64,000 bases of DNA from Ooceraea biroi (taxonomy: Eukaryota > Arthropoda > Insecta > Hymenoptera > Formicidae): the NCBI RefSeq assembly GCF_003672135.1, contig NC_039511.1:3064464-3128463 (forward strand). The letters are read 5' to 3'. The notes beneath the pieces were generated by a model. That model did not search any database and was not told the DNA's origin. It saw nothing but the letters and a program-made list of their open reading frames with translations. The stretch's first letter is position 1. Every line of letters begins with the position of its first letter. Of this stretch, positions 47,400-60,800 are shown one piece after another. The position numbers were made by a program, and so were the translations under genes.

Positions 47400-50300
47400 C
47401 TGAAAGAACGAGGAACGGTGCGTTCCGATCGTTAATTCGGGTACCAGGGCTGCGTTCCCGCAGACTGACGCTACGTGAACCAATGTTCTACTCTACGGTG
47501 CTACGAGAGAACGTGATGCTTGTATGGGGGTATATATGCCGGGGCGAGGACCGGAGGAAGAAGAGAGGCGAGGTAGAGAGATGCATAGTGGGTGCGACAC
47601 GAGATGGGAAACAGCGGGGCGCGCCATGTGAAATCCCCGCGACAAATCCTCGCGCGCAGATTTTCACTCCCTCAAGTCCCAGCTGTTGCCATTCGACACG
47701 TTGAATACCGTGTGCGCGAACTTTATTGTTCGCGATTGTGTTAAGTTGCTGCTGCTAATGTTACGTTATACGCAGTCCATGTCGTCGGAAAATTTGCTGG
47801 AAAAAGTTTCGGATACACAAGTGGACAAAGAGAGGCAATGAGAAGAAAAAGTGATAACGTGAGCGTGCCAATTGTGAAAATTAATACGAGTCGGTGTTCA
47901 ACGTGCACGAATCGGACCAGGTTCCTTCATACGAGTGCGCTGTGCGCTTGCCGCGCGAGAATTCTTTGTAATCTTTGAATTTAATTACTTAATTTAAACT
48001 TCGAAAATCATATCACATCGTGGCAAGTTCGTTCTTGACGATGAAGAAAATTTCGCGCAAGAAATTGTAAATATTTCGCAAATATTTAACGCGAGCACTG
48101 TTCTTGACTGCGTATGCAATTTTGACAAGTCAAGGCCTCTCCTTCGTCGCCTCGGTGTTTTATCACGAAAATATCTCTCCGATAATATTTGTAGTAGCAA
48201 TTTCCAAAATTTCTTGAGACTCACAATCTTTCGATCATGAAATCAAAACATCAAAAATTTCCCGAGAACATTTAGAAATCCAAACACATCACAGTCCGTG
48301 CCAATAATAATTTGTCGTTACTTTTCCACTAAAAAGCTTTATCTAATGTTTAAATTTCACTAAATTCTGGACTTCCTACTTCTCGAGCGGTGCGTGAAAC
48401 GTTAGAAGCGAGATGCCTTAGGCCAAATACCTTCAAAGCGTGTTTATCGCTTACGAGAAGCCGGCTCAAAGCGTCAAAGCTGCGACAATGTGACACGAAT
48501 AGGAACATCGGCAATACCGTCGTTCCTCCTAATAACGTGCTTGAAATATTTTGATTCTATATTAGAGAAAGGCACGCTTTAGCTTTAGCAGGTCTTTTGA
48601 ATCGCTTCGCAAACAAGAATGGCTTTCACAGCTAATTACATGAGACTTGTTTAATTATTAAAAACACACGACAACACCTCATTCCCATTTCGCTCGTGAA
48701 ATCCCGTTCGTCTCTCCATAAAAATCACAGCACGACACAGAAGCAATTACGAAGAAGAGTAAAATATCCATTAGGATAATTATAAGTTAATTAACGCAAG
48801 GCTCTGTAAATAGATATCCATCCGCATTGATCAAACCACGGTACTCAAAGGTGAAATGCGCCACAGAAATAATTTTACAATTACCAATGTTTATATAAAA
48901 AGGCCTCATGCTTTCATATGAAAGAATTAACGGGGATGTACAAGTGACATATCAAAAATACGTAATCAATATCAAAGATAAAAATACACGGGAGATCCAA
49001 GGAGGGAGACACATACTCACGCATATGAATAGAACGGCGCGGCGCATTCAGCGTTAATTAACATCTCCTCGCAATTATCCGACCTGCACAAATTGCGAGT
49101 CGCTTCGCGAGCAATGTCGTCGACGAATGACGGATGATGCGACCCGCGGGATCGATCGATCACACGGAGAAACGAGAAAATAACCCGCAACTTGGCTGGC
49201 CCACGCGATATTCGGCTTGCGTGGTGTCGTCACACGTGATCGAACGGTTCGGCGTGACAAGCGACTCAGACCAGAGATCTTTCATGGGTTTCCCTGAGGT
49301 TTTCTCATGCTTAAAACGTTCGGACGTTGTACTGTATCATGCTCGCGTGATCGCGAACCGAGTCACCGAGAGAGATGAAACATTTTTGGGCTCTCTCTTG
49401 CGTGCGCGCGTTCGGCCAGGAAAGACGTAAAGAAAAAGAGACAATGTATAATATATAATACATATATACATGTATCTAGATTTATATATATGTATATACC
49501 AATCGGTTCGCAAACATGCTTAGTTAGACCAATGCCCAATTACCATATTCTCATCCTAGGCCTCAACGGTGGCCTTCTGGTTAAGCATAAGAGAAATACG
49601 ATGCTTTACTAGTGACTGACATGTTAAATGACGGGTGCACGAGATACATTCCATGAATACTCGTCGCCCGGGACGTTTCCCTTCAATTCCCGTCTCGTAT
49701 GTTCGAATTTCGCGAAAACGAAGGAGTTTCAAAGAGTACGCGAGATATCTTGAAGAATCGGCTGGTTGGTGAATGAAATTTTTTCGTCGATTACGACCGC
49801 CATCCAGGTGCAATGTAGGTCGACGTCTGGGAGATCGTACTCCAGGCATACGATGCGCGAGATGCAAGAACTACTAAAAGCAGCGAGACGGGAATTAAAG
49901 GACTGCGTTCGGAACAAATTAGGGCTCTTCGACGTCCGCTTTTTACTCTTTTCATTATGATCGCAACAATAGCGAGGTACTGAAAACCCGCTCGCAGACG
50001 CGACCGTGGATGCTTGCCGAAGCTTTCGATGTCAAACAACAGGAGCCGCGAGGGCTTTGTGCGAACACGGAGGCGATTTTTAATTAAAGAAGGGCCGGTG
50101 TAGAAAGCGGATCGTCTCTCGGCGAATTCGCGCCGGGCGACACCAGAAGAGCGCCCGATTCTTACGGCGAGTTTCGAGTTTCGGGTTTCAATGCGAAGCA
50201 TTCGAGAGGAATCCACGGATGCTTCTCATTTCCGTTTCGTGCTTCTGATGCCTGATTACCGTTGAAACCATCCCGACGCTTCTACGTTGGTTCAAAGCGA

Positions 50301-50614
50301 TCACAACGATTCCGCGCTCAGTGATATCTGAAGATTTATTTCGAAACATCTAACGCCTTTCAATCAATAAACGTTATTCTTATCATCAAGATAAAAGAGG
50401 CGATTGCGTCCAAATATTTGATCAAAATCAGAAACAACTTTCTTTTTTACATGCAGAAGACATGTCTACAATTAATTAACATATACACTTCGAATCAACG
50501 TATCAAAATAATTTCGACAAATAAAAAGAAACAAAAGAATCGGGTTTCCTCTCCCGAACGCTTCGGATATACCCGAGCAATCTATAAAGCAAATTATGAG
50601 AGGAGACGACTAAC
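47400..50614 (-). other. Phactr intron, nothing further seen
   Basis: A 3.2-kb intron. The short frames (for example 49556-49867 minus) carry no family motif. A TA-rich patch lies near 49447-49500. Confidence 0.6.
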
Positions 50615-50867
50615 TTGAACGAGGCATGGAGCTCCTGGCGAAGCGTCAACGGCCTGTTCTCCTGTGTCGGCGTGTTCTGTGGCGTGCCGGGTCCGCTTCC
50701 GGAACCCCGTTTCTTCAGGACGCTCTTCAGAGGTACGGCGTGGAACTTGGGCTCCTTTGCCGGTATCTCCTCGACACGGGACGTGTCGATCGACGGGTCC
50801 GGCTGCGACACCCTGAAGACGTACATGTTGTCGTCCTCCTCCTCCACGTCGACGTCATCTTCATCTA
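50615..50867 (-). CDS. Phactr: Phactr acidic/Pro exon
   Basis: Begins after ATTCTCAG and encodes VDEDDVDVEEEDDNMYVFRV, then a segment with VPLKSVLKKRGSGSGPGTP and a tail LTLRQELHASF, ending TTCAA/GTTAGT in phase 2. The exon is open in this frame only with these splice borders, and both phases fit. It is a likely disordered, phosphorylatable linker. Confidence 0.9.
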
Positions 50868-51551
50868 CTGAGAATGACAATGACAAAAAACGTGTAATCA
50901 CGGTGTTCAAAACACAAGAAGATTGATGTAAGCATCATATTCTCCTGTTTCACATTTAAGTTACACGCAAATACTTGAATTTCTTCGCAAAATTAAACAA
51001 TCGTCTCGTCGTTTCATGGACATTCGGAAAAATAAGAGACAAAATTCAATGCTTGACGCGTAATAAAAATAAAAGTATAAAAACATACAATGAACACATG
51101 ACGTATATTGTGTAAACGTGTGGAGATATGCCAATTGCTTTTTCAGATTCTAATTACGCGGCAGGATACACACGGGGGTTAATTTATGCATATTCGGGGA
51201 CACAATCATAACAATCGATAGTTAATAACTGGACACGCATCGCATAGACGTGGGTGCGTCGATGCGACACGAAATTGCGGTCGTCAATTAGTGCAGCCCG
51301 GTAATTTACGACGAAATGAAATCCCCGGTAATGAGATAAACAGCACTAAATAATTCCATGATAATATGTGCCATTATATCGGTGGTAATTTTATAACTAT
51401 CATGATATCGCGTTACTGAAGATCAAAATAATTTCGATTATAGAAACAAATGTATTATTCACATGAAACGTCATATCATCCAGCAATCGTGGAGTTCATC
51501 GATAACAAAGATAATTCCGATAAACGACTGAGTTCCTAATTAATTTTTTTC

Positions 51552-51588
51552 GGAGCAATTAATCACACCGTGCGTGATTAATTGCTCC
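51552..51588. other. Perfect 15-bp hairpin in a Phactr intron
   Basis: GGAGCAATTAATCAC (51552-51566) and its exact complement (51574-51588) flank a 7-base loop. In the Phactr transcript it lies 55-91 bases after the donor of the 51643-51867 exon. Confidence 0.8.
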
Positions 51589-51642
51589 AATCAGAAGCTC
51601 ATCCACCGACTGACATTAACTCTTCATTACGGATACACTTAC

Positions 51643-51867
51643 CCTCATCCTCGCAATCCGAGAGCGGGATTTGCCGTTGCCTCGTCAGCAGGGTGGGACT
51701 CGGAGAGCTGAACATCGGCGGGGGTGGAATCGGGCCGATTTCACTTAATGGAATCGGCGGTTCTGGGAGTTCCGACAACATCAGGGTGGTATTCTGAGAT
51801 GGTAACGGGTAACACCTCTCGATCACCTGCTGATTGTCGGCACTCTGATCCAGCACCCCCTTGTCCA
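51643..51867 (-). CDS. Phactr: Phactr Pro-rich exon
   Basis: The acceptor CTGCTTCCAG and donor GATGAGG/GTAAGTG bound 225 bases. The encoded protein has a proline-rich segment, LPEPPIPLSEIGPIPPPPMF, followed by SSPSPTLLTRQRQIPLSD and an acidic end that continues into the next exon. Proline-rich linkers of this kind are typical of the family's middle region and could bind SH3 or EVH1 domains (inference). Confidence 0.9.
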
Positions 51868-54014
51868 CTGGAAGCAGAAAGAAACGCACGGTTGAGAATA
51901 CAGAATAGTCGGGGTGAATCGCGTGTGTTTTGCGATATTAAAACCGACGCTACGTCAATTATTTCGGAGAGATTCAAGCCAGAAAGAGTATGACCGAAAG
52001 AAGAACGCCTCCGTCCGACGAAGTTCTGCGTTCTGAAGCCAGTTGTTTCGAGAAACGTGATTCATCGCGCAATGCAGAAGCAACAATATCTTGGCAAACG
52101 AGCGGAAGCCGCAGCGCTCGTCGCAGTTGCGTAGCCGTGCCGGGCTCGTGTCTTGCGAAACGTCGTTCACGGCTTCGACGAATTTGTTTATTATTAAATC
52201 CCGTTGCCGTACGCAACGGCAGCGGGTAAGGTAGGAAAGAGACAGAGAAAAGAACACCGAGCGGAATTTTTAATTTTGCCGCTTTTTGCAGCATACAGCT
52301 GCGAGGTGTTCTTTTCGAAATTACATTTGCTGCGGATAAAGGAGGTATAAAGGCTAGGATGTTTTTTCATGAATAACAAGCCCGGTCGTTGCACAGCTAT
52401 CGGCTGGAATGCTAAATAACTCGCGCAGAAGCGCGCGTGGATGCTCGCTCGCGTTGGCCATTTGATAACGTCGCGCACCTAAATTCTGACACAAAAGGGC
52501 GAAGTTCCAGGCGGTACCGGCCGAGATACTTTAGCTACCACGCATTCTCCCTGGGGACGGTCCAGCCGCGCTTGATCACGAGCACATATTTCAACATATT
52601 TGCTCCCAACTTGCTCGGAGATTTATCGTACACGCTCATCCTGCTCGCTCAGAGAATTCTGAACCACGCATGCATGGTTCATCTTATCGCACGCACGTTT
52701 ACGCAGCGCACAAAGTATCAGGCCAATCGATCTCAAAATTGTTTATATAAGTGACGTTATTCTTAGCTTTCATCCGAGAATTAGGAAAGCGACGTCGATG
52801 GTAACTTCCTAATTTCTCATGAAAATCTCTTTCGGGATTCGGTTCTTCTGATTTCTTCTTTACAAAAATGCAGAGGTAAAACAATGTGAATATTGCGCTG
52901 AAACGTTGGTCAAGATATCACATCGATTCCCTCGGAAAATTGCGCGCGTACCGTAAATCAAATGAAATACAATTTTTGTTCGTTACATTGGAAATTTCAA
53001 TATGTGGCCACTCGTCTCCGTGTGATGTAAAATGCAATAGCCGAACAATTTTTTACACCTTACATGCAGCCAATTTGATCGCAGCTGATCCGATAGATAA
53101 TTCGGCGTTCAGAGAGACACCTAATGACTCCTCTCTCGAGTACACTTAAGTTCACTTTATCGCAGCCAACCTCGAATAAATGTTATTAAAAATCTCGCAG
53201 ACTGCGGCCCGAGATAAATAACGCCGTGCGCCGTCAAAGGGCCAACTAAATCCAATAACGAAACTTTCTGCGCTCATGTACACCCGATGATAATTGCATT
53301 CACGAAGCGCGAATTCGTGGCAACTCTTCATCGCTCTTCGCCGGGCACGAGAATAAAAGGATACTATTATTGCTTACAAAGTGATGACTCAAACTACAGA
53401 GAGAATACTCTTATTCCAAAGTTTCTTGAAGCTGCATAGCGATAGCGGATATAAATCCAAGTTTGCGCCGGCCGATGCACTCGGATCTTTTGTACGCAGC
53501 TGCGGAAGTTTTTGCGCGCTAGAAGTTTTTAAGATGATTACGAATCCGCAAACCCGCGTTACAGACAGCAGGCATAACTTAACGAATGTGACTACCATAT
53601 CAGATACTCTGAAACTCTACTAATTATCTCACGATGTGGCAACGTCTGCAAGCACTTGCAAGAAGAAGAATATCCTCGTCCTGAGTGGCTGCTGAGACGT
53701 ACTAGCATTATTCCTTCCAAAAGAAACGCGTCTGGTGTCTTCCTCCTTAGAAGGCGCGTCTAATCTCGTAAAATGTAAATTTATATCTCCTTATTTCCTC
53801 CCTCCCTCCCTTCCGTCCACCAAGCCTCCAGCGACGTTATCGATATCGGTACTTCACCGTGAAATCGCTTCGCGTTCTGGTTTTCGACGGTTTCGGTGCG
53901 AGACGTACGCTTTCCCAAGCGATACTGGTCGATACCATCGGAACTTTTCTCTGAGCGACGACGATCGATACGCGTGAGTAGCAAACGCAGGCCGACACTC
54001 CGTGTGGTACTCAC

Positions 54015-54224
54015 TGTCGAACAAGATCAGCCTCCTAGCTACCACCCTGGCGTCGAGGGTGTTCGGCCTGTTCGGCTTTTGCTGGTCCCCGTGATCCGGG
54101 ACCGGGCCCGTGACCGGCGCCGCCGGGCCGGTCGTGGCCGAGCCGAGATTGGCGGCCTGCGGCTCGCCACCGCTCGGCGATATCGCGCCATTCGCACTCT
54201 GTTCAGTCTTTTCCTTCTTCGGCT
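54015..54224 (-). CDS. Phactr: Phactr N-terminal-side exon
   Basis: The acceptor TTTCTGTTGCAG and a consensus donor GACA/GTGAGTAC bound 210 bases in phase 1 on both sides, matching the next exon. It encodes PKKEKTEQSANG, a Gly/Ala/Pro-rich stretch and NRPNTLDARVVARRLILFD. It is less conserved than the rest, so assignment rests on splice quality, phase and position. The exon upstream of it is uncertain. Confidence 0.75.
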
Positions 54225-57200
54225 CTGCAACAGAAAAAAAAGTTCGGCACCGGTCAGAACCGTAGCGTGTATGCATCGGTCACCGGAACGCGGCTGGTCC
54301 GATCCCACGCGAAGATCCTTGCGGACGGAGAAACGCGCTCGCTCAGAGAAAAATCCCGTCGCGTCGCGTCCGCGAACTCGTCCAGGTATTTCGAAACGGA
54401 CCTCCGCTTCTAGGGCGAACATAGTTATCCCCTCGTTTCTCGATTGATGATCGGAATGGCGTATCCGCCTTCTTCATTCTGGCAGAACTGCTCGTTTGCG
54501 CGCGAGTAAGAGTAGATAGACTTTAATCCCCTCCGAGTCATTCGCTGATCGAAGGCGATGCCGGTAGATACAGAGGCGAGTACGTTTGCTCGCTCGGCTT
54601 TAGATGATATTTGGATAATTTTATAATCTCCCACAGTCACGAACTAATTAAAAGTTTAGCGCTGACATGAGCCAGTAGGATCAAATCGCTTATTACTATC
54701 GGCATCAAGTACATTTTCTATCCCAGGCTTCCATTGTCGGTGTTAATAACAGAGTAAGTCTGTTATCGATATTAATCATCGGAATTATTTATTCGTCAAG
54801 TAGGCGTTTGAGTAATCAGAGAGAAACCACGGTCTCTAAAATCTGTCGTAGGCGCTCGCACGGAATCGCCAGAGAGATTTTCAAATTACGTACGTTTCTG
54901 TCTTCGGCCGATAACGGACGTTCCACTGACTGGCAGTCGCCGGAAATCTGTCCGCCGTTGTGATAGTTTGACATATGCGCGGCGATGCCATCGTGACATC
55001 GCGAAAAAGAATATGTCGATTTCGCAGAACCGACCGAAGCTGGACATATCGAGGCGTGAGTGGACAACAAAGGGCTTCGAGCGTTTTGCGGGCTGTCGTT
55101 ATCGACCAGCGACTGTCGGTTTTACGTTGTGGATTTTCAGAAGTTGATACATTTCCGATCCGCCAAAGGCAGCAAGGAGTTCTCAAAAATTCGCTTTGTG
55201 CCGCTACGGATTAATCATTCCGAAGGCTCCAGGTCGCTGCGCGAGATAGCCATTCCGATATATATCGTCCGTCGATTGATACTCGAATGTTTTTTAACGT
55301 TAACGGTATACATCGAATATTTTTTCTTTTACTACTGTGTCCGTACTATAAACTCTCTCGATTTTTCAAACGTATGAGTATTTTATAAAGAAACGATTTC
55401 GCGTATAAAGGATGATGCCAATACGGATTGTTACAGACGATTATCGATAGATTTGAAGTATTCAATGATACATTAATCACTTGCAATAAAAACAATGAAA
55501 TATATATTGTACATTTTGTTAATAACAAAACACTATATAATCTATATAAATTGTAATTATCCGAATGTGATTATCAGCAACTGTCAGGAGGGATGTCCTA
55601 GTTCCAGTCACGAAGGAGAGTACCAATCGGAGTATGGTCGATCGTCTATGAAAAATCTCGATATTTATCGAAGCTGTTTGATTTTCGAGATAATAGCATC
55701 GGTATTCACTATTTCTTAATGTATATATTTTCTGCATTGATACGTATTGGCTCATCTTATATTATCTATCTCTAAGTATTTTCTCTCTCTCTCTCTCTCT
55801 CTTCATCGTATTATAAAATAAAAGGAATATCGTTTGAAGCGTCAACTCGCGTTGGCTCGTTAAGTTTTTTTTTCTTACGTGCAGTTAATTAACTCTTGGG
55901 CTACTCAGGTTTATTAATGTCATAGTGATGTACACGCTCTCGTTTAATTAACGTGGCAATTAATTTCAGGTGATTGTGAAAAATCGCGAGTAGATATGTC
56001 AGCGAGAAGAGAAACTAGTCGCAGCTCGTGGTTTCCTGTTAACTTTCCAGTGTCAGGGATTTATCACCACGGAACGGAAAACTTATGATGTATAATTACA
56101 AGTTTAATCAGGTCACTTTGAGATAGTAATTATTGTAAACGTATGACCATAAAATTAAAAAAGAATACATATTTTTTACACGAAGTAAGAATCACTTGAT
56201 TTTCGTAGAAATAACGATATTTTTTAGTTTCGTTTAAACAATAACGCTTTCGCGCAAAGTTCGGCACATACTCCAGCATCCCTTTAAACAGTATTTAATG
56301 ACAAACGGAAATTATCACGATCGTCGCATTATATCTAAAGTGCAATTTAGTAGTATAATACGCGTCATCGAGTACATCACAACAAATCCACAGATTAAGC
56401 TCCCGGGAGGAATAACACCCCCCGCAGGTCGAGGGCGAACGTAATCAAATGGTGCGCTTGGACAGACGCGGTAGTATAAGAACCGTGACACTGTTGGCGA
56501 AAATGAAGCGCTACACGCCCGCCAAACATAGCGTTTGCAACGAGATTGGGAAGTAGAAGATACGATGATCGATGCAATTACGACAACTGCAGATGCAGGT
56601 GCGTGCGACGTGCAAACGTCATATTCGAGATTGAAGTCGGTTAAACATCCGCAATATCGAGATCGAGCACGCGCGGCGGTCGCACAGTCGGTCGGAGATT
56701 AAAGCAAAATTAAAGCGGCGCGATTGATATTCTGGTGAGAATGTGCGCGTCCCGTCTACATCATTCACGGCTCTTTTACACCACAAAGGCGCCCGGCGTA
56801 AATAATTGGAGACGCCAGAAAGCGCGGAGATGAGTTACCATAGGTTACCGATAAATATTAAGTCGCGGGGTGTCATGAATATTGCATAAAAGACGAAAGT
56901 CGGGAAAGGGGCGAAATTACCCGTTTGAGTTCCCAAAGGAACGAGCACTTTGCAGCGTCGCTGCTCGCGCGTTAAAGAACGATTCGAGTCGTTCGACGGA
57001 CCTTACGCGTCCGTAGCACTAATCGTCGTTTTGGAGACTCGCCAACGGAATTCCGCAGGCACGACGAGTAGGCGACGATTCTTTCGACACACTACTAATA
57101 ACGACAACAATATGTAGCACGCCACAAAAGTGAAATCCGATCGACTGACTCGAAGCTGTTGGCGCTTCATTCCAATCTCCGTCGATCGGAGAAGCGACAG

Positions 57201-57799
57201 GTATACCGCGCTGTGAAACATCCTACGTGTATCAAAAAATTCGTCGCTTCTCCATTAATTCGACATTTTTCAGCAAATTCCAGTGGATAGCAGTGTCTCA
57301 CGTAATCGTCGAAAAATTTGACACCAGCGAGCTTCGAAAATGATTGTCCGATTTTTGATGATTGACGCTTCTTGTAGAATCAAAAGTCCCACTCCTGCGG
57401 ATTACAATCTTGATTTTACGGACTCCCCGAAATAGCGCAGCGCGTGAGAAACGCTAAATTCCTCCACTTAACGAACGAACGAGATAAGATTGCACGCTCG
57501 TGCTCGCGCAAGCTCGATCGAGAGTCGCAGGAGACTTCGCTGACAATTAGTCTTCAACGTGGCGTGCTTATTTGCATACTTACTTCGCCAGTTAAGATGG
57601 ACGATCCGGCCCATTGGTGATTAATGTCGCCGGCGGTTTCAGGCGCGCGCAATTTCGGGAAAGTGTCGGGCCGACTAGTCGCCGCCGACAAATTTCGTAA
57701 TTAGTCGCCCTGGGTCGCCCTCTTAGTTGCGCGAGTCCGGATGAACCATCAGTGACTAATGTCGGCGATTGAAGTCTCGAAGCTCGAGCTTGAGCTCAC
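54225..57799 (-). other. Presumed 5' intron of Phactr
   Basis: AT-rich in part (55300-56400), with CT repeats at 55782-55802. No minus-strand exon with an N-terminal RPEL was found. A small, less AT-rich open plus-strand segment near 55577-55720 has no recognised homolog. Confidence 0.4.
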
Positions 57800-57803
57800 T
57801 CAT
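57800..57803 (-). CDS. Phactr: Possible Phactr start exon (ATG A)
   Basis: On the minus strand, ACGGAG ATG A is followed directly by the donor-like GTGAGC. Phase 1 matches the 54224 acceptor and would give Met-Lys-Pro-Lys-Lys at the N-terminus and a total coding length divisible by three. The surroundings are CpG-rich. This is a hypothesis from phase and context only; other first exons outside the window are equally possible. Confidence 0.28.
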
Positions 57804-57833
57804 CTCCGTCTGTCTTCTCCAACGTCCGTGTGA

Positions 57834-57839
57834 GACTGA
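57834..57839 (-). promoter_or_regulatory. Possible initiator (TCAGTC)
   Basis: TCAGTC on the minus strand matches the arthropod initiator. The A would be 34 bases upstream of the putative ATG. AGACG, resembling a downstream promoter element, stands at +27, one base from the ideal spacing. Confidence 0.25.
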
Positions 57840-60800
57840 TCTCGCGCTAGAAACCCGCGGGCTCGCGAACGCGCGGACGAAAATAGATCAATGACTTCGC
57901 CGAGAAGCAAAGAGGAGAGGATGGAGATGTACAACGCGATGACCTTCCGCCTACCATCACTGCAGGCCGTTCCTTCTCGCTGTTTGATGTACAGCCACAT
58001 ATTTTTGAACGATCGCGGCATTACGCGATGATTCCGCAAATTCTTCGAATTTAGGACTCGCAGTTTCTCGTGGAAGCCTTGGCACACGTCTTGTTTACAG
58101 TAAGAAAGAAAACCCATGAAGAAATCCAATTCCAAGGGCTGCGGTGCGATCGACTATCTCGCGACACGACTAGAACGGCTAACCGGACCAAGTTCCGCTC
58201 GGGAGAGCCTCTATGCCAAGTTCACGCGGATTCAACCGGCTCGATGGACGCTCGCACGTCCATCACGGTCGTCGCGAACGTGCCAAGTGCACGGCACCGC
58301 TCGTTTTTGTGGTGGTAGAGCTCGTTTCGGGGAGCACGCTTCGGCCGATGCATCTGGAGCTACGGGGATGCACCGCCGGACCGGCTCTATGAATAGAGCG
58401 AACGCGCACCGCGCTCGCCCTTGGCAACGTTTCCATTACGTGGCGTTACGTTTGAGGAATTTCGATTACGGCGAGACCTCTGTCACGGCCGGGCGCGAGC
58501 GCAGAAAAAAAAAGAAGCGGAAACTGGAGCGGAACGCGATGCACGCACGCACCGAGATTACTCGCGTCTGTTTGACGTATCGTTTCACGTCACGCGATTC
58601 GGCGGAAAAACGTAGATTAACCACGAGCGAAAACATTCCCCGTGCGAAAGTTAACCCGGGGCAACTTTGTGCTTGCTTAATGGAACAACGGATGTCGGCA
58701 TTTTCATTCTGACTGCTAGGAAGCACACCAGTATTTTTCTTGATTAAAGAGAAAAGAGAGAAAAGAGACTTTTAAAAGAGATCAAATATCGTAAATTTCA
58801 TTTTTAGGAGATAAAATACCGTAACTTTCGCCTTTGAGAGATGTAATTAAGCGCACTGGGCGTAATTAACGTTTGGGAGATCGCTGAACAATGGTGCATC
58901 CCGATGTTAACGTAGCAAAATATGTAATTACGCAAATTCATGTTTAGCTCACCGCCTAAAGCAATGGCATTGTTTATAGAGCTGGCGAACGCCCACGTAT
59001 GCCAGCGTTTTAGGGCCGCAGAGCTTCGACCGTGACATATATATGCAATGGGATTGAAATAAATATACCAACAGAACAACAATAGAATTTTGTGGTTTCA
59101 TCAAGGACCCTTCGTGCCGAGGACTCTCTCGCAACACGTCGGTTTTTAATTTTATTTCAGTCCGCGATACTTTAACGCAAATGAGCCAAGATGCACAGGG
59201 TCGTCAGAGAGTGTATCTCGCACATTACCGCTGTATATACAGTACTTTTTGTGCTGCACGTATATTATCACGCCCTTGGCGTATTTCAAGATGCAATTGC
59301 GGTATTTCAAAGGATTATGCGCCGCACGCACGTGTCTCCGCATGTGCATCTCTTGAAGCACTCCATTATCACGTCCTTGGCAGCTGCATTACGTGGAGTT
59401 GTAATTGGAGTGCCACATGAGCGGGGGGAAACGCATAAACTTTGTCGCATTCGTTGTGCATTCGTGAAAGCGCTCTGTTGCGGCATCGCAAACGGAGCTT
59501 CTTCCTTCCTCGCGCCGCGGCCGAGGTGCGGATTGCTTAACAAACGAGAGAAATAAATTATACCGTGGACCAGGGACGGTCCGCTGCATAATGAAGAGAG
59601 ATCGCGCGCGCGAACGAGAAACAAAAGGAGCTGGATATGCTTTCGTTTGCCGCCAGATTCGCGCCAGAATTACGCATCGCGGTGCCCGGCACGACGAAGC
59701 CATGCACCGGGTAGCTACGCGTTAATTGCGCAACTTTCGCGACACTGCGAGAATGCGTTCACCAGCGAACTCCCGAGGAATCCCAACATTGGAAATTTTA
59801 TTTTGAGAATCTCCGGGTTTCCTCTCGTGTCTCCGCTTCGTGTTTCCTCCCTTCCTCGCTTGCAACCTGGCTGGTGGCGATCAGGATTTCGTTATTTACG
59901 AGCGAACGAGTAAAACGATATTTCGTTTGGCGGCGTCCGACTCGAGCTGCAGCCAGCTGGAATAAAATGTTATCCAATAAATAATCCCACGACGGGATTG
60001 AACCGTTTGCCGAAGAAACGTGACGTCGCGGCGATACGGGCGAGAACCGATTCTTTATAGATGAAGACAGAACGTTGATGTGACGTTTCTCGGTGACGTA
60101 AACGATGTCGATATTTTCGTAGAGCGCGGCTCGTCGGGATGACAATAATGGGGTGCGGCGGTGTGAAGGAAGATATTTGCGTAACCAAACATCGTGGCTC
60201 CGTGACATCGTCGTTCATCAGCGCGTGTTACCGCGTACGAACTTGCCGAGCCTCACGCTTGGAAGATAGCTGAAGTTATTTGTAAGAAATCTTACAAATG
60301 GCAAGAAAGTGGAAAATCGTCTCAGATTTTTCTGTTTCTTTTCCGAGCACACACACATTTTCACACGTTTCGTCACGACGTTTCGCACGTCCGGCTCGGC
60401 CGTGCGCGCCAAATCAACGTAATCGCCGAGGAAATTAGTCTGCGGGAAGCACGTGCACATTCCGCGCGCAGTTTAACGCGCCGTCAGCGCGAAACCCGCC
60501 AAGCGATCTGGAGCGCATACCGGGCGATACCGTTCCGCGGAAATGTTTTGCTTCCTTCCCACGACGAGGTGCGTGCAATCGACAGAAATAGAAGATCGGG
60601 ACTGCTCGATGCGCGAACGATGCGCGAATCAATGGAGAACGCTCCGGAAAATACGTATCGAGGAATTCGCGCGCGACGATCCAATCATTTCTCAGCCCGT
60701 AGCACGACGTGAAATTAAAGATCAAATATTGACGACGAACGAAAGGATCGCGCGGATCGTTCGGAACTGCTGACCGCGCGACGATAAAAATAACCCTCGC

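Larger units (their letters stand above)
42229..54224 (-). other. Phactr: Phactr gene: phosphatase and actin regulator (spliced, nine coding exons)
   Basis: Phactr proteins bind G-actin through RPEL motifs and the phosphatase PP1 through the C-terminus, linking actin level to PP1 targeting in cytoplasm and nucleus. Nine GT-AG exons read in one consistent frame: 54224-54015, 51867-51643, 50867-50615, 47399-47254, 45269-45113, 43358-43303, 43135-43032, 42789-42617 and 42244-42229. They give 1340 coding bases. The order is a Pro-rich N-terminal part, an acidic stretch, three RPEL motifs and the PP1-binding tail ending LTRFHRP. The family normally has a fourth, N-terminal RPEL; I did not find it, so a 5' exon may be missing or this is a short isoform. 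Adding ATG A from 57803-57800 makes the total divisible by three (447 residues). The gene converges on the plus-strand kinase gene. Confidence 0.94.

Noticed and set aside
58116..58712. 198-codon plus-strand open frame
   Set aside because: Arg-rich frame in CpG-rich DNA with overlapping frames on both strands; no domain or splice context.
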